Shown here piece by piece: positions 33,465 to 42,130 of a stretch of DNA of 42,428 bases. Position 1 is the first letter of the stretch; every line of letters starts with the position of its first letter. The notes beneath the pieces were generated by a model. The model made no database searches. It was not told where the DNA came from and saw only the letters and a list, made by a program, of their open reading frames with translations. This stretch comes from CAZCDS01 sp964497585. Its GTDB lineage: Bacteria > Desulfobacterota > Desulfomonilia > Desulfomonilales > Desulfomonilaceae. The stretch lies in assembly GCA_964497585.1 (NCBI GenBank), contig CAZCDS010000058.1:1-42428 (forward strand), in the 5' to 3' direction. The position numbers and the translations under genes are program-made.

Positions 33465-34538
33465 CTACTGTCTCTCAGCCTTCTGGTACTTCTTTTCCCG
33501 TTTGAAAGTATCCCTCTTGTACAAGGGAAACATCTCAAAATAGAACTTCGTCTTCAGCCAGCGACCGTACAATCCCATGGGCTCAAAAAGGATGAAAAGG
33601 ATGATCATGAGCCCGTACAGGCCCGGCTCCAGGCCCGGCTGATTCTGCATGTACCCGGGCAGGAAATTCTTCGCCACGACAATGAATTGCGGCAACAGAA
33701 TGACGAACGCGGTCCCGAAGACCGCGCCGTGCAGACTGCCCAACCCGCCGATCACGATGATCGCGAGGAACTCGATCGAAACGAGGATAGTGAAGCTCTC
33801 GGGATTGATGAATGAAATCTTGTGCGCATACAGGCTGCCGGCTATTCCCGTGAACAAGGCACTGACGGCAAACGCGACCGTCTTGTACTTCGCGAGGTTG
33901 ATTCCCATGGCCTGCGCGGCTACTTCGCTGTCCCGAACCGCTATAAGCGCCCTGCCCGTCGGCGACCGGAGTATGTTCCTCGCCACAAGGATGACACCGA
34001 TGAGAACGACCAGAGCCAGATAATAGAAACGGGTCTCCGTGTCGAGAACGAATCCGCCGATGGCCGCAGGATCTACGTAGAATCCGAGGTTGCCTCGCGT
34101 CAGGCTTTCCCATCGGGCGAGGATCTCTTCCACGATGAAGCCGAAGCCCATTGTCGCAATCGCCAGGTACAATCCCGACAGCCTGAGCGCAGGAAGCCCG
34201 ATCACAATGCCCGCGGCTGCCGCCACGATTCCCGCGGCGGGGAGCGCCAGGACAAAGGGCAGTCCCTCCGAGGTCAGAATTGCGGATGTGTATGCGCCGA
34301 TCGCGAGAAACGCGGCATGTCCCAGAGAGATTTGTCCGGTGTACCCCGTCAGCAGCATCAGTCCCACCGCAGCAACGGAGTACATGCAAATGAAGGTGAG
34401 CTGCGAAACGATGTAGTCGTCGGTCAGCACGGGCATGAGCAGAGCGCCAACGATCAGGGCCAGATACCAGAAAAAGGTGCTACGGTACTTGAACAGCCGG
34501 ATGTCTTCATAATAGCTTCTCTTCATTATGAAGCGCAT
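33465..34538 (-). CDS. livM: Liv-type ABC transporter permease LivM
   Basis: This inner-membrane permease of 357 residues has about nine hydrophobic segments and the family signature region GYTGQISLGHAAFLAIGAYTSA, plus LRLSGLYLAIATMGFGFIVEE and the EAA-like loop RSPTGRALIAVRDSEVAAQAMGI. ATG 34538 follows the livH stop by three bases; an ATG at 34526 is an alternative. The C-terminus is a basic tail (KREKKYQKAERQ). Confidence 0.93.
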   Translation of the reverse strand: MRFIMKRSYYEDIRLFKYRSTFFWYLALIVGALLMPVLTDDYIVSQLTFICMYSVAAVGLMLLTGYTGQISLGHAAFLAIGAYTSAILTSEGLPFVLALPAAGIVAAAAGIVIGLPALRLSGLYLAIATMGFGFIVEEILARWESLTRGNLGFYVDPAAIGGFVLDTETRFYYLALVVLIGVILVARNILRSPTGRALIAVRDSEVAAQAMGINLAKYKTVAFAVSALFTGIAGSLYAHKISFINPESFTILVSIEFLAIIVIGGLGSLHGAVFGTAFVILLPQFIVVAKNFLPGYMQNQPGLEPGLYGLMIILFILFEPMGLYGRWLKTKFYFEMFPLYKRDTFKREKKYQKAERQ

Positions 34539-34541
34539 GGC

Positions 34542-35447
34542 CTACACCTTTTTCTTAGCCCGGATTCCGAACAGACCTTCCGGCCGAATGATCAGGACCA
34601 GGATCAGAATGATGTACGCTGCAACATCCTTCCATCCGGGCGGCAAGTACAGACCGGACAAGCTCTCCGTCACTCCGATGACGAGTCCGCCGCAGATGGC
34701 GCCGGGAATGCTTTGCATCCCTCCGAGCACCGCCGCGGGCAGGGCCTTCAACCCGATGAACCCCATGTTCATGTGAACAAAGGTTATCGGAGACAACAAC
34801 ACGCCGGCAAAGCCCCCAAGTGCAGCGCTGATGATCCACGTGAGCGAAAAGACCCGATTGAGACCGATACCCATGTACACCGCGGCCAACTGGTTTTGTG
34901 ACGCTGCCCGCATCGCCACGCCCATTCGGGTGTACCGGAAGAAAGAGAACAGCACCGCCACAAGCACTATCGTCAGCACGATCACGGATAGGTGTTCCCA
35001 GGAGACGACTAGGTCACCCCGCCTGATTACTTTCTCCGCGAAAGGAGTCGTAAAACCGCGGGTTTGCGTTCCCCAGCCGGGGATCATACTCACCATGCTC
35101 CTCATGAATATCCCGAGCCCAACGGTGAGCATCACGATGGAGAAGACCGGCTCCCCGATAAGCGGACGCAGAATCACCCGCTCCAGCATCATGCCGAAAA
35201 TCCCCATGAGAGCGGTGGTTGCGAGCAATGCGGCCCAGTAGGGGAACTTCAACCAGGTGATGAGGCTGAAGGCAATGAATCCGCCGAGCATCATCATTTC
35301 GCCCTGCGCGAAGTTGATGATCTCTGTGGCTTTGTATATGAGCACGAATCCCACCGCCACGAGTGCGTAGATACAGCCTATGGCCACTCCGCTGATAATC
35401 GTTTGGGAAAGCTCGGTTAAGAGGTCCACGATCACTCCCTGCGTCAT
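34542..35447 (-). CDS. livH: Liv-type ABC transporter permease LivH
   Basis: This permease of 301 residues has the usual LivH opening (IISGVAIGCIYALVAVGFVL, then EIINFAQGEMMMLGGFI), the EAA-like loop RYTRMGVAMRAASQNQLAA and the GGLVIGVTESLSG helix. Two starts are possible. ATG 35447 overlaps the tetR stop in an ATGA arrangement, consistent with translational coupling. GTG 35429 has the better ribosome-binding site (AGGGAG, five bases upstream). The reading to 35561 is rejected since it overlaps the coding end of tetR without support. Confidence 0.9.
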   Translation of the reverse strand: MTQGVIVDLLTELSQTIISGVAIGCIYALVAVGFVLIYKATEIINFAQGEMMMLGGFIAFSLITWLKFPYWAALLATTALMGIFGMMLERVILRPLIGEPVFSIVMLTVGLGIFMRSMVSMIPGWGTQTRGFTTPFAEKVIRRGDLVVSWEHLSVIVLTIVLVAVLFSFFRYTRMGVAMRAASQNQLAAVYMGIGLNRVFSLTWIISAALGGFAGVLLSPITFVHMNMGFIGLKALPAAVLGGMQSIPGAICGGLVIGVTESLSGLYLPPGWKDVAAYIILILVLIIRPEGLFGIRAKKKV

Positions 35448-36094
35448 TCTCCCGATCGATGCGCCGAACACGGGGTTATCCCGTCGAAAATCATTTCGCA
35501 GAGATATTCCGTTATCTGATCCGGTAACAACTCCCGATTGAAGATTACTCCGGGCAGACACGCATGCTCGATTGCGCCAAGGACGAACTGCCTGATGTCC
35601 TTGGCCGGGATGTCCGACCGGATCTCACCCTGCTCTCTACCCTCCTCTATGATGTCCAACAGAACACCGGTGTACTCAGTGACCATGGCATACGCGTCAC
35701 TGTTGAAATAGTCCTTGTGGTTTCGCACTTCGACAATGAGGATGCGGGCGAAGACCCGATCCGTGGCATACATGTGCGCGTGCGTCCAAATAAGCTTTCT
35801 CAACTTGTTGAGTGCGCCCTTTATGCCCTTGAGGTCGTATTGCATGCGCTCTATGTAATATCGAAGATATTCGGCAAGAATATGATGCAGCAGATCGCGT
35901 TTGTCCCGGAAGTATTTGTAAATGAGCGGTTCTGTGACTCCTGCCCGGCGAGCAATCTCAGCGGTTGTGATCGCGCTGAATTCCGTTTCCGCGAGGAGCG
36001 ACTTGAGCGCCTCCATGATCCTCGTGCGGCCCGGAGGGGACGACTGCCCTCGAGGATTTCCGCGAACTCTCTCACTCCTGTCCGGACCGGCCAT
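35444..36094 (-). CDS. TetR family transcriptional regulator of the liv-acyl-CoA locus
   Basis: This 216-residue repressor has the HTH in EFSAITTAEIARRAGVTEPLIYKYFRDKRDLL (residues ~35-66) and a C-terminal ligand domain (HAHMYATDRVFARILIVEVRN, ARRPIS-like segments absent). TetR proteins in such positions commonly sense an acyl-CoA or the transported acid. ATG 36094 has GGAGAG five bases upstream; a longer start at 36163 has none. It is the first gene of the minus-strand operon and its stop overlaps the livH start. Two GTTAG-N5-CTAAC palindromes upstream (36190-36204 and 36278-36292) are its probable operators, allowing autoregulation and control of the whole transport operon. Confidence 0.9.
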   Translation of the reverse strand: MAGPDRSERVRGNPRGQSSPPGRTRIMEALKSLLAETEFSAITTAEIARRAGVTEPLIYKYFRDKRDLLHHILAEYLRYYIERMQYDLKGIKGALNKLRKLIWTHAHMYATDRVFARILIVEVRNHKDYFNSDAYAMVTEYTGVLLDIIEEGREQGEIRSDIPAKDIRQFVLGAIEHACLPGVIFNRELLPDQITEYLCEMIFDGITPCSAHRSGE

Positions 36095-36189
36095 GCAGTC
36101 TCTCCGGCTCACCTCGGCGCAGAAAATCGTGTAGTGACGATCAGACCTCGGCTCGACCACCACGGGACGAGGATTAATGTCGGACCCGG

Positions 36190-36204
36190 GTTAGGAAGCC
36201 TAAC
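36190..36204. promoter_or_regulatory. TetR operator candidate 1 (GTTAG-GAAGC-CTAAC)
   Basis: A 15-bp palindrome with 5-bp perfect core arms (6 with the flanking G/C), 96 bases upstream of the tetR start. It shares the form GTTAG-N5-CTAAC with site 2, so a dimeric TetR regulator is the likely ligand. Confidence 0.65.
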
Positions 36205-36277
36205 TCTTTCAGCATGTTGGCTTGGTGTCTTGGTAGAATACGAATTAAACGACGCCCTTCCGACGAATCACCCTCCG

Positions 36278-36292
36278 GTTAGTTACACTAAC
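36278..36292. promoter_or_regulatory. TetR operator candidate 2 (GTTAG-TTACA-CTAAC within a 21-bp palindrome)
   Basis: The 15-bp core is identical in arms and spacing to site 1. It lies inside a larger perfect inverted repeat, GGTTAGTT-ACACT-AACTAACC (36277-36297). The two sites are 88 bp apart centre to centre, about eight helical turns, which would place them on roughly the same face of the DNA. Confidence 0.65.
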
Positions 36293-36636
36293 TAACCCGC
36301 TCTCCACTGTCAAGCGCTTTTTTCTCCCGAGGCCCGAGCAGTGGAACTTCTCCGACGACCGTGAGAGACGCCGCGTATGCAGAGTGCCACGGTCGATCCC
36401 GCCACCGGACGCGGCGGGCGCGAGCCAATCTCCGGGAATGACCGGGATGATGAGAACCATCTGACCCGCGCTACCGGCCGAATGTGTCTCCGATGCGGAA
36501 GGGCAATGCTTTGACAATTCGGTCTATTGAGGCCAGACTGTAGATGATGGGGCAATAATCGAGCGAAGAGAATCAACGGGGTGGTCGTAACGTATGCGAT
36601 CGGGCCAAGTTTCGGTCCACCGAAGGAAGCGGGCGA

Positions 36637-39357
36637 ATGAGCAAACAGGGGGACAAACTGACCGTACTTGTGGTCGATGATACTCCCTCCACTATCAGTG
36701 TGGTCAGGGCCACCCTTGAAGGGCAAGGATATCGGGTAGTTGAGGCCCAAAGCGGCGAGAAGGCACGAAGCTTGGCCGAACGCACAATGCCCGATCTGAT
36801 CCTGTTGGACATCCTCATGCCCGGGATGGACGGATATGAAACGTGCAGGCAGTTGAAGGCACGGGACGTGACCAAGGATATTCCGGTCATATTCATGTTC
36901 GCCCCTGCCGACGAATTCAAGAAGATAAAGGGGCTTGAGTTCGGTGCCGTAGACTATGTTAGCAAGCCGATTGAGATAGAAGAATTGATCCGCCGAGTCG
37001 ATACCCACCTGACCATTGGTGAACTTCGAAAGGAGCTGCTTGATACCAAGGCAACGCTGAAAGAGCGTGTGTCGGCCCTGGATGAATCCACGTGGGGGCT
37101 GAGCATCCGAGACCGTATTTCCCGAATTCTCCTCACTGTCCCCGACGAGGACATGTACGGAGAAGTCCTGGACGTCATCCTTGAAGCGATGGAAAGCAAG
37201 TATGGCGTCTTCGGATATGTCGACGAAAACGGGGCGCTCGTCTGTCCCTCCATGACCAAGGACATCTGGGAGCGTTGCCAGGTACCTGAAAAGACGCTCT
37301 CATTCCCTCGAGACAAGTGGGGAGGCATCTGGGGAACCGCGCTGGTTAAGAGGAAGACCCTCTGCGTCAATGAACCAATAACCGTGCCCGAAGGCCACGT
37401 TCCGATCACTCGTGCTTTGGCTGTGCCCATTGCGCACAGAGGAGAGGTTATCGGCCAACTCACGGTCGCCAACAAAGAATCGGACTTTGACGAGAGTGAC
37501 AGCAGACTGCTGGAAAGCATAAGTGATCACATTGGCCCCGTCCTTTACGCGCGATTGCAGAACGAGCGAGAAGAAAGAGATCGGAAGAAGGCGGAGGAGA
37601 ACCTCCGACAGCGTTCCCGGGAGTTGAGTGAAAGAGTCAAGGAACTGAATTGCCTGTACGAGATTTCCGATCTCGGCGAGAGGAGCGACATCGAGCTCAG
37701 TGATTTCGTCCAGGGTGTCGTGGACCTCATACCAGCGGGGTGGCAGTACCCTGAGATCACCTGTGCACGGGTAGGCCTGGAGGGCAAGGAATTCAGAACG
37801 ACCAATTTCAGGAAATCCGGGTCACGACAGATAAGTCCGATCAAAGCCTTCGGGCGGCGCGTCGGAACCGTGGAAGTCCGTTATCTGGAAGAGCGCCCGG
37901 AAAGCGACGAAGGACCGTTCCTGCACGAAGAGAGGAACCTCATCAATGCCATCGCCCAGAGACTCGGCAGAGTCGTCGAACGAAAACGCGCCGAGGCCGC
38001 ACTCAGGGAGAGTGAAGAGCGATTTCGAGCAGTCTTCGAGGGTGCTCGGGACTGCATTTTCGTCAAGGACGACGCCCTCTCGTACACCCATGTCAACGCG
38101 GCCATGTGCAAGCTCCTCGGGCTCCCTGCGTCGAAGATCATCGGTCGAAAGGCCGAGGACCTCTTCGGCGAGGAGATCGGTAAACAGGTGACGGAAGGCC
38201 ATGCCCGAGTGCTGGCAGGCGAATCGATCGAGGTCGAGCAGACCAGACTGATTAACGGTATCCCGGTCACTTTCCATGACAACGTGGTCCCCCTTCGCAA
38301 CAATGTCGGCCGAATTGTCGGTGTCTGCGGCATCTCCCGCAATATCACGGAGAGAAAGAAGCTGAGTGCGGACCTGCCCATCGATGTTGCCGACTATCCC
38401 TCCCAGTCAATGCGTGTCACCCTGGAAAAGGCGGGAATTGCCGCGGATGCCGACGGCATAATCCTCTTGGAGGGAGAGAGCGGAAGCGGAAAAGACTATC
38501 TGGCACGATGGATTCACGATCACTCCCTGCGTGTCAGCGGACCGTTCTTTTCCATCAACTGCGCCGCGTTGCCACGGGAATTGGCCGAGTCCGAGCTGTT
38601 CGGCCACGAGCGGGGCTCTTTCACGGGAGCCACGGGACTGAAACGGGGCATGCTGGAGCTCGCGGAAGGCGGCACCATTCTGCTGAACGAAATCGGCGAG
38701 TTGGATCTCTCTCTCCAATCCAAGCTCCTCGCGTTCCTCGATACGCGTTCTTTCCTCAGAGTCGGAGGCCAGAAGTACGTGAACGTTAATGCTCGGCTCA
38801 TCGCGGCCAGCCACCGTGATCTCAGCCGGGAAGTAAGTGAAGGACGGTTCCTCCGTCCGCTTTTCTATCGCCTCAGCGTCTTCCCCATCCGCGTCCCCGC
38901 GCTGAGAGAACGAGTCGAGGACATTCCTACGCTGGTCCGCAACCTTTTGGCCAAGCTCGCGGTCGAGATGCAGCTCAGCGAGATTCCTCTGATCGAACCC
39001 GCCGACATTGAGATCCTCTCTCGATACGACTGGCCCGGCAACGTCAGGGAGCTGAGAAACGTGTTGGAACGCTCTCTGATGCTCTCCCGCGGCACCGACT
39101 TCACCCTGGCGCTCCCAGCCCCAACGGGTCAACCCACGCGGAATGGCAAGCACTGGTCGCATACGGTCACCTTAGGGGAAGATCGGACCCTGCCCCAGGT
39201 GACCGATGAGGTAATTCGCTCGCTGTGCACCGAAGCTCTCAGCCGTTGTGGAGGCAGCAGGAAGGAAGCCGCGCGCTTGCTGGGAATATCCCGGGGCGCG
39301 TTGTATCGGTACTTGAAGCGTCTTGGGATCGAGCACGGTAAGGGGACGCGCGCGTGA
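36637..39357 (+). CDS. REC-GAF-PAS-AAA+-Fis sigma-54-dependent activator
   Basis: This 906-residue enhancer-binding protein activates RpoN promoters. Order: receiver (5-120; Asp58 in LILLDILMPGMDGYE), GAF (~155-300), a second GAF-like segment (~325-445), PAS (~450-565; VFEGARDCIFVKDD), AAA+ (~590-800) and a Fis HTH (~868-900; GGSRKEAARLLGISRGALYRYL). The AAA+ domain has Walker A GESGSGKD (613-620), the sigma-54 contact loop GSFTGA (660-665, normally GAFTGA), and Walker B GGTILLNEIGE, with Asn684 where most family members have Asp. In the receiver the usual switch Thr is replaced (IFMFAPADE). Both changes may alter phosphorylation or ATP turnover. It lies upstream of a sigma-54 promoter at 39553. 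ATG 36637 has GAAGGAAG upstream. Confidence 0.93.
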   Translation: MSKQGDKLTVLVVDDTPSTISVVRATLEGQGYRVVEAQSGEKARSLAERTMPDLILLDILMPGMDGYETCRQLKARDVTKDIPVIFMFAPADEFKKIKGLEFGAVDYVSKPIEIEELIRRVDTHLTIGELRKELLDTKATLKERVSALDESTWGLSIRDRISRILLTVPDEDMYGEVLDVILEAMESKYGVFGYVDENGALVCPSMTKDIWERCQVPEKTLSFPRDKWGGIWGTALVKRKTLCVNEPITVPEGHVPITRALAVPIAHRGEVIGQLTVANKESDFDESDSRLLESISDHIGPVLYARLQNEREERDRKKAEENLRQRSRELSERVKELNCLYEISDLGERSDIELSDFVQGVVDLIPAGWQYPEITCARVGLEGKEFRTTNFRKSGSRQISPIKAFGRRVGTVEVRYLEERPESDEGPFLHEERNLINAIAQRLGRVVERKRAEAALRESEERFRAVFEGARDCIFVKDDALSYTHVNAAMCKLLGLPASKIIGRKAEDLFGEEIGKQVTEGHARVLAGESIEVEQTRLINGIPVTFHDNVVPLRNNVGRIVGVCGISRNITERKKLSADLPIDVADYPSQSMRVTLEKAGIAADADGIILLEGESGSGKDYLARWIHDHSLRVSGPFFSINCAALPRELAESELFGHERGSFTGATGLKRGMLELAEGGTILLNEIGELDLSLQSKLLAFLDTRSFLRVGGQKYVNVNARLIAASHRDLSREVSEGRFLRPLFYRLSVFPIRVPALRERVEDIPTLVRNLLAKLAVEMQLSEIPLIEPADIEILSRYDWPGNVRELRNVLERSLMLSRGTDFTLALPAPTGQPTRNGKHWSHTVTLGEDRTLPQVTDEVIRSLCTEALSRCGGSRKEAARLLGISRGALYRYLKRLGIEHGKGTRA

Positions 39358-39768
39358 CACTTCGCGCGGTTTCGGAACAATTCTGTGCCGCGGTAAGTGA
39401 CCGGCATGATTAATTGACGGCAGACCGTGTCCGATTTCGCGCGTTCTCCCCAGAAAACCAAAGAGTTTCGTGCGCGACGGCCTTCCTCTCGTTCCTCCTA
39501 ACACACCGCTTTTTCTTGACGATATTTCCCTATACAAACACTAGGACTTTCCTGGCATGGAAATTGCTCCTTTCCATGGAAAATTTGGATTCAAAAACCA
39601 CCTGTCTAGGGACGTGAGTAGTAGTGCTCACAAGTCCACCAAGAATACGGATTCCATGAGCGGCTGAGCGGTGATTGCGCACAACGGGAGATCGATCGGG
39701 CACATGCTTGCGGGCGAGTCGTCGGTCGTAACGTGGTTCCGCGTGGGGCAGGCTTGGCGGAGGGGTAG
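39358..39768. other. 411-bp regulatory region before the ankyrin gene
   Basis: It holds the sigma-54 promoter at 39553-39568 and a perfect 7-bp inverted repeat ATGGAAA-TTGCTCC-TTTCCAT (39557-39577) that overlaps the -12 box. The AT-rich patch (39500-39600) is unlike the surrounding GC-rich genes. Open frames here have no ribosome-binding site. Confidence 0.5.
39553..39568 (+). promoter_or_regulatory. Sigma-54 (RpoN) -24/-12 promoter before the ankyrin gene
   Basis: TGGCATG-GAAA-TTGCT matches the consensus TGGCACG-N4-TTGC except for C to T at one position. The -24 GG (39554-39555) and -12 GC (39566-39567) are at standard spacing. Transcription would begin near 39579, giving a ~190-base leader. 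It lies just past the sigma-54 activator gene. Confidence 0.7.
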
Positions 39769-40293
39769 ATGTCGGGTGACAGACTCGTGCGGGAGGCAAT
39801 GGCGGGCAACCTGAGGGCCGTCAGGCGACTAATCGCAGGCGGGACGGATGTCGATTCGTACAATCGGTGCGGGGTTACCGCGCTCATGATCGCTTGCTTC
39901 TGGGGTCGATCTTCCGTGGTCCGCTTTCTCCTGAAGAGCGGAGCGGAGGTCGGCTTAACCGGGACCCTTTCCGGTTGCAGTGCGCTCACTTATGCCTGCC
40001 TATCGGGCAATCCGGAGTTAGTAGCGCTGCTATTGCAAAAGCAGGCTCCAGTGAACTCAACCGACAAGAGCGGAAAAACGGCACTCATGGCGGCCGCTGC
40101 TATCGGCAACGCGGAGGTGGTCAAGATGCTTCTCAATTACGGGGCGGACGCCAACCACCGGGATCGGTTCGGAACAACGGCGCTGGAACACGCCCAAAGG
40201 GGCGGGCATCGCGATGTGATGAATCTCCTTGTGGCCAACGGCGCGGGCAGGGCGTCTGCGGACGCAAGTATACGGGAGGTGCAGTGGCTATAG
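39769..40293 (+). CDS. Ankyrin-repeat protein
   Basis: This 174-residue protein consists almost wholly of ankyrin repeats, four to five units: MAGNLRAVRRLIAGGTDVDS, GVTALMIACFWGRSSVVRFLL, GCSALTYACLSGNPELVALLL, GKTALMAAAAIGNAEVVKMLL and GTTALEHAQRGGHRDVMNLLV. Ankyrin stacks bind other proteins; no enzymatic domain, signal peptide or membrane segment is seen, so it is probably a cytoplasmic partner of a nearby regulator. ATG 39769 has GGAGGGG a few bases upstream. It follows the sigma-54 promoter at 39553 and precedes two small genes and a kinase on the same strand. Confidence 0.9.
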   Translation: MSGDRLVREAMAGNLRAVRRLIAGGTDVDSYNRCGVTALMIACFWGRSSVVRFLLKSGAEVGLTGTLSGCSALTYACLSGNPELVALLLQKQAPVNSTDKSGKTALMAAAAIGNAEVVKMLLNYGADANHRDRFGTTALEHAQRGGHRDVMNLLVANGAGRASADASIREVQWL

Positions 40294-40374
40294 TCGATGG
40301 CGGCGAAATGGGAGCGGTTCCGGTGACCCCGGAAGCGTAGGGAAATTTATGGCCTGATCGATGAGGAGTTTATC

Positions 40375-40680
40375 ATGGTTTGCCATAGACAGATAGAAGA
40401 CTTGATCGAGATAGGCCGAAGGTTCGTCGAGGACGAACTTGATGAGCATGAATTCCGCAGGTGGGGCGAAGAAGCGTTCCACTGCCTCGAGGCCCTTTGG
40501 GGCGCTGATCATACCTACACCAAGTGTTTCCGAGGCTTCACACGATGGGCAAGAAATCCTAATGTCCTCGTGGGTATCGGTATCCTTTGTGCAGCCCGGC
40601 AAGGGTCCGCCGCGAATCCGTCAAGGCCTCCCCTGGGCACTCGGGAGGCAAGGGTGGAACTCGAGCGAGATCCCCTTTGA
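40375..40680 (+). CDS. Hypothetical small protein (101 aa)
   Basis: The reading frame opens with ATG 40375, with GAGGAG six bases upstream, and encodes a mainly helical protein. The first 60 residues are acidic (DLIEIGRRFVEDELDEHEF, RRWGEEAFHCLEALWG) with three Cys (MVC, FHC, KC). A pattern DHTYTKCFRGF recalls small helical domains seen at the N-terminus of uncharacterised bacterial proteins. The C-terminal 30 residues are Pro/Arg-rich and less conserved-looking. I do not recognise a named family. Its position in the ankyrin-kinase run and good ribosome-binding site support it as real. Confidence 0.6.
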   Translation: MVCHRQIEDLIEIGRRFVEDELDEHEFRRWGEEAFHCLEALWGADHTYTKCFRGFTRWARNPNVLVGIGILCAARQGSAANPSRPPLGTREARVELERDPL

Positions 40681-40743
40681 GTTCACGCGAACGCCGAGCT
40701 GAGAACAGCCCCTTGAACGGGAACATCGCTCGCGTGGTTCACT

Positions 40744-40759
40744 TGGCTTGGCCTCTGCA
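40744..40759 (+). promoter_or_regulatory. Weak sigma-54-like element before the last kinase gene
   Basis: TGGCTTG-GCCT-CTGCA keeps the -24 GG and -12 GC at correct spacing but differs at three consensus positions. The start site would be near 40770, directly on the ribosome-binding site, so the leader would be too short. It is recorded as doubtful. Confidence 0.2.
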
Positions 40760-40783
40760 AATGGGATTTCGGAGGATTCCGGT

Positions 40784-42130
40784 ATGAGGGAAGAGGATCG
40801 TGATAGCGGAAGGGTGATCGTCCTGGGGGCAAATCCGAGCGACACGTCTTCACTGGAGGCGCTCCTGGAGAGGGACTTCCTGGTGGAATCCCGGGCAACG
40901 CTTGATACCTTTGAGTCTCTCATCGAACAGGGCCGCCCGGATCTCGTGGTCTGGGATTCCGACGGGTCTGTAGCTCGATCGGCTGAAGTTGCGAAGATCC
41001 TCAAGAACCAAAGCGATGACCGGCCACTCCCCTTGTTGCTGATCGCCCGGGACCTCCCCGAAGGTTTGCTTGCGACACTGGAATTCCACGGCATCCCGGT
41101 CGATTGGCTCGGCAAACCCGTTGAACCCGTCATCCTCAGGTTGAGGGTCGCGAATCTTATCCGCATGAAACGCCAGGTCGATCAACTGAGAGCCTCACAG
41201 GCCAAGGCGTTGGAGAAGCTCCGCATTCTCGAGTCGCAGGTTCAGATGGTAATCCATGATCTGCGTTCCCCGGTGGTATCGATCCGAGGCTTCATCAACA
41301 GGCTGAGAAGACTGTTGGCCTCGCAAGCTCCAGATCCCCGCACTGCTGACACGCTCGACTGTTTGGACAAGACCGGCCGGTCCATCGAAGCTTTCCTCGA
41401 TGAGACGACCGATGTGCTCATCAGCGGTTCCAACGGAAGGCATTGGGGCCCTGTACAACTGGACCGGGTGATCGATGAAGTGGTCGAACTGCACAGGGAC
41501 GAATTGGATAAGCGGGCGATCGATGTCAGGCTCAACACTTCCGCAGGCCCCTGCTCAATAATCGGCGACCGGCAGCGCATCCGCCAGGTTTTCGACAACC
41601 TGCTCTCAAACGCCATTCGGCACATGAGACGGAAGCGTGACCCTTGTGTGACCATATCGGTTCACCATGACGACCACAGAGTCATCGCAGGAGTGTCCGA
41701 CAACGGAGCGGGCATTCCACCGCAATACAGAGACAAGATCTTCGATCGATTCTTCCGGATTCCCGGCTCTGAGAGTGAGAGCGGCAGCGGCCTGGGCCTC
41801 TCCATAGTCAGGCGGATCGTGGAGGACCACAATGGGAGAATTCGCGCTGAGTCCGAGACAGGCAAGGGCACATCGTTCATTCTCTCCTTTCCGAGGCCGC
41901 TGAGGAATGGTCTCCGGCGTCCTTCCTTGCGGGCCAGGCGGGAGCTCCAGTTCGCGGGCACGGAGTCGAGCCCGCGCCTTTCGGGTGATCCGGTGGAACG
42001 TGCTTTGCCCCCGCCCGGTGGGCTTCTCCCGGATTGTCCGCAGGAGGCGACGCTCACCACGTCTGACCGCGCCCCCGACCAACCTTGTTCCCCTGATGGT
42101 GGGAGGCATCAATGGAGACAATCAAGCTGA
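40784..42130 (+). CDS. Histidine kinase with divergent N-terminal receiver
   Basis: This 448-residue soluble kinase starts with a receiver-like domain (~10-125): VIVLGANPSDTSSLEALL, an Asp in LVVWDSDGSV and Lys in WLGKPVEP are kept, but the first acidic pair and switch Thr are not obvious. A short coiled coil precedes HisKA with His158 in QMVIHDLRSPVVSIRGF, then HATPase (NLLSNAIRHMRRKRD, SDNGAGIPPQYRD, GSGLGLSIVRRI). The last ~60 residues are a Pro/Arg-rich tail. ATG 40784 has GGAGGA seven bases upstream; a TTG at 40748 was rejected. It overlaps the start of the following small gene by 19 bases. It may accept phosphate from the sigma-54 activator system; that is inference. Confidence 0.88.
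   Translation: MREEDRDSGRVIVLGANPSDTSSLEALLERDFLVESRATLDTFESLIEQGRPDLVVWDSDGSVARSAEVAKILKNQSDDRPLPLLLIARDLPEGLLATLEFHGIPVDWLGKPVEPVILRLRVANLIRMKRQVDQLRASQAKALEKLRILESQVQMVIHDLRSPVVSIRGFINRLRRLLASQAPDPRTADTLDCLDKTGRSIEAFLDETTDVLISGSNGRHWGPVQLDRVIDEVVELHRDELDKRAIDVRLNTSAGPCSIIGDRQRIRQVFDNLLSNAIRHMRRKRDPCVTISVHHDDHRVIAGVSDNGAGIPPQYRDKIFDRFFRIPGSESESGSGLGLSIVRRIVEDHNGRIRAESETGKGTSFILSFPRPLRNGLRRPSLRARRELQFAGTESSPRLSGDPVERALPPPGGLLPDCPQEATLTTSDRAPDQPCSPDGGRHQWRQSS

Larger units (their letters stand above)
36095..36636. other. 542-bp divergent regulatory region
   Basis: It separates the minus-strand tetR-liv operon from the plus-strand sigma-54 activator gene. It contains the two tetR operator candidates on the operon side. 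On the activator side, a TTGACA hexamer (36513-36518 area) has no good -10 at the right distance. A T6 run after AGCGC (~36320) is present. No gene is supported. Confidence 0.5.
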
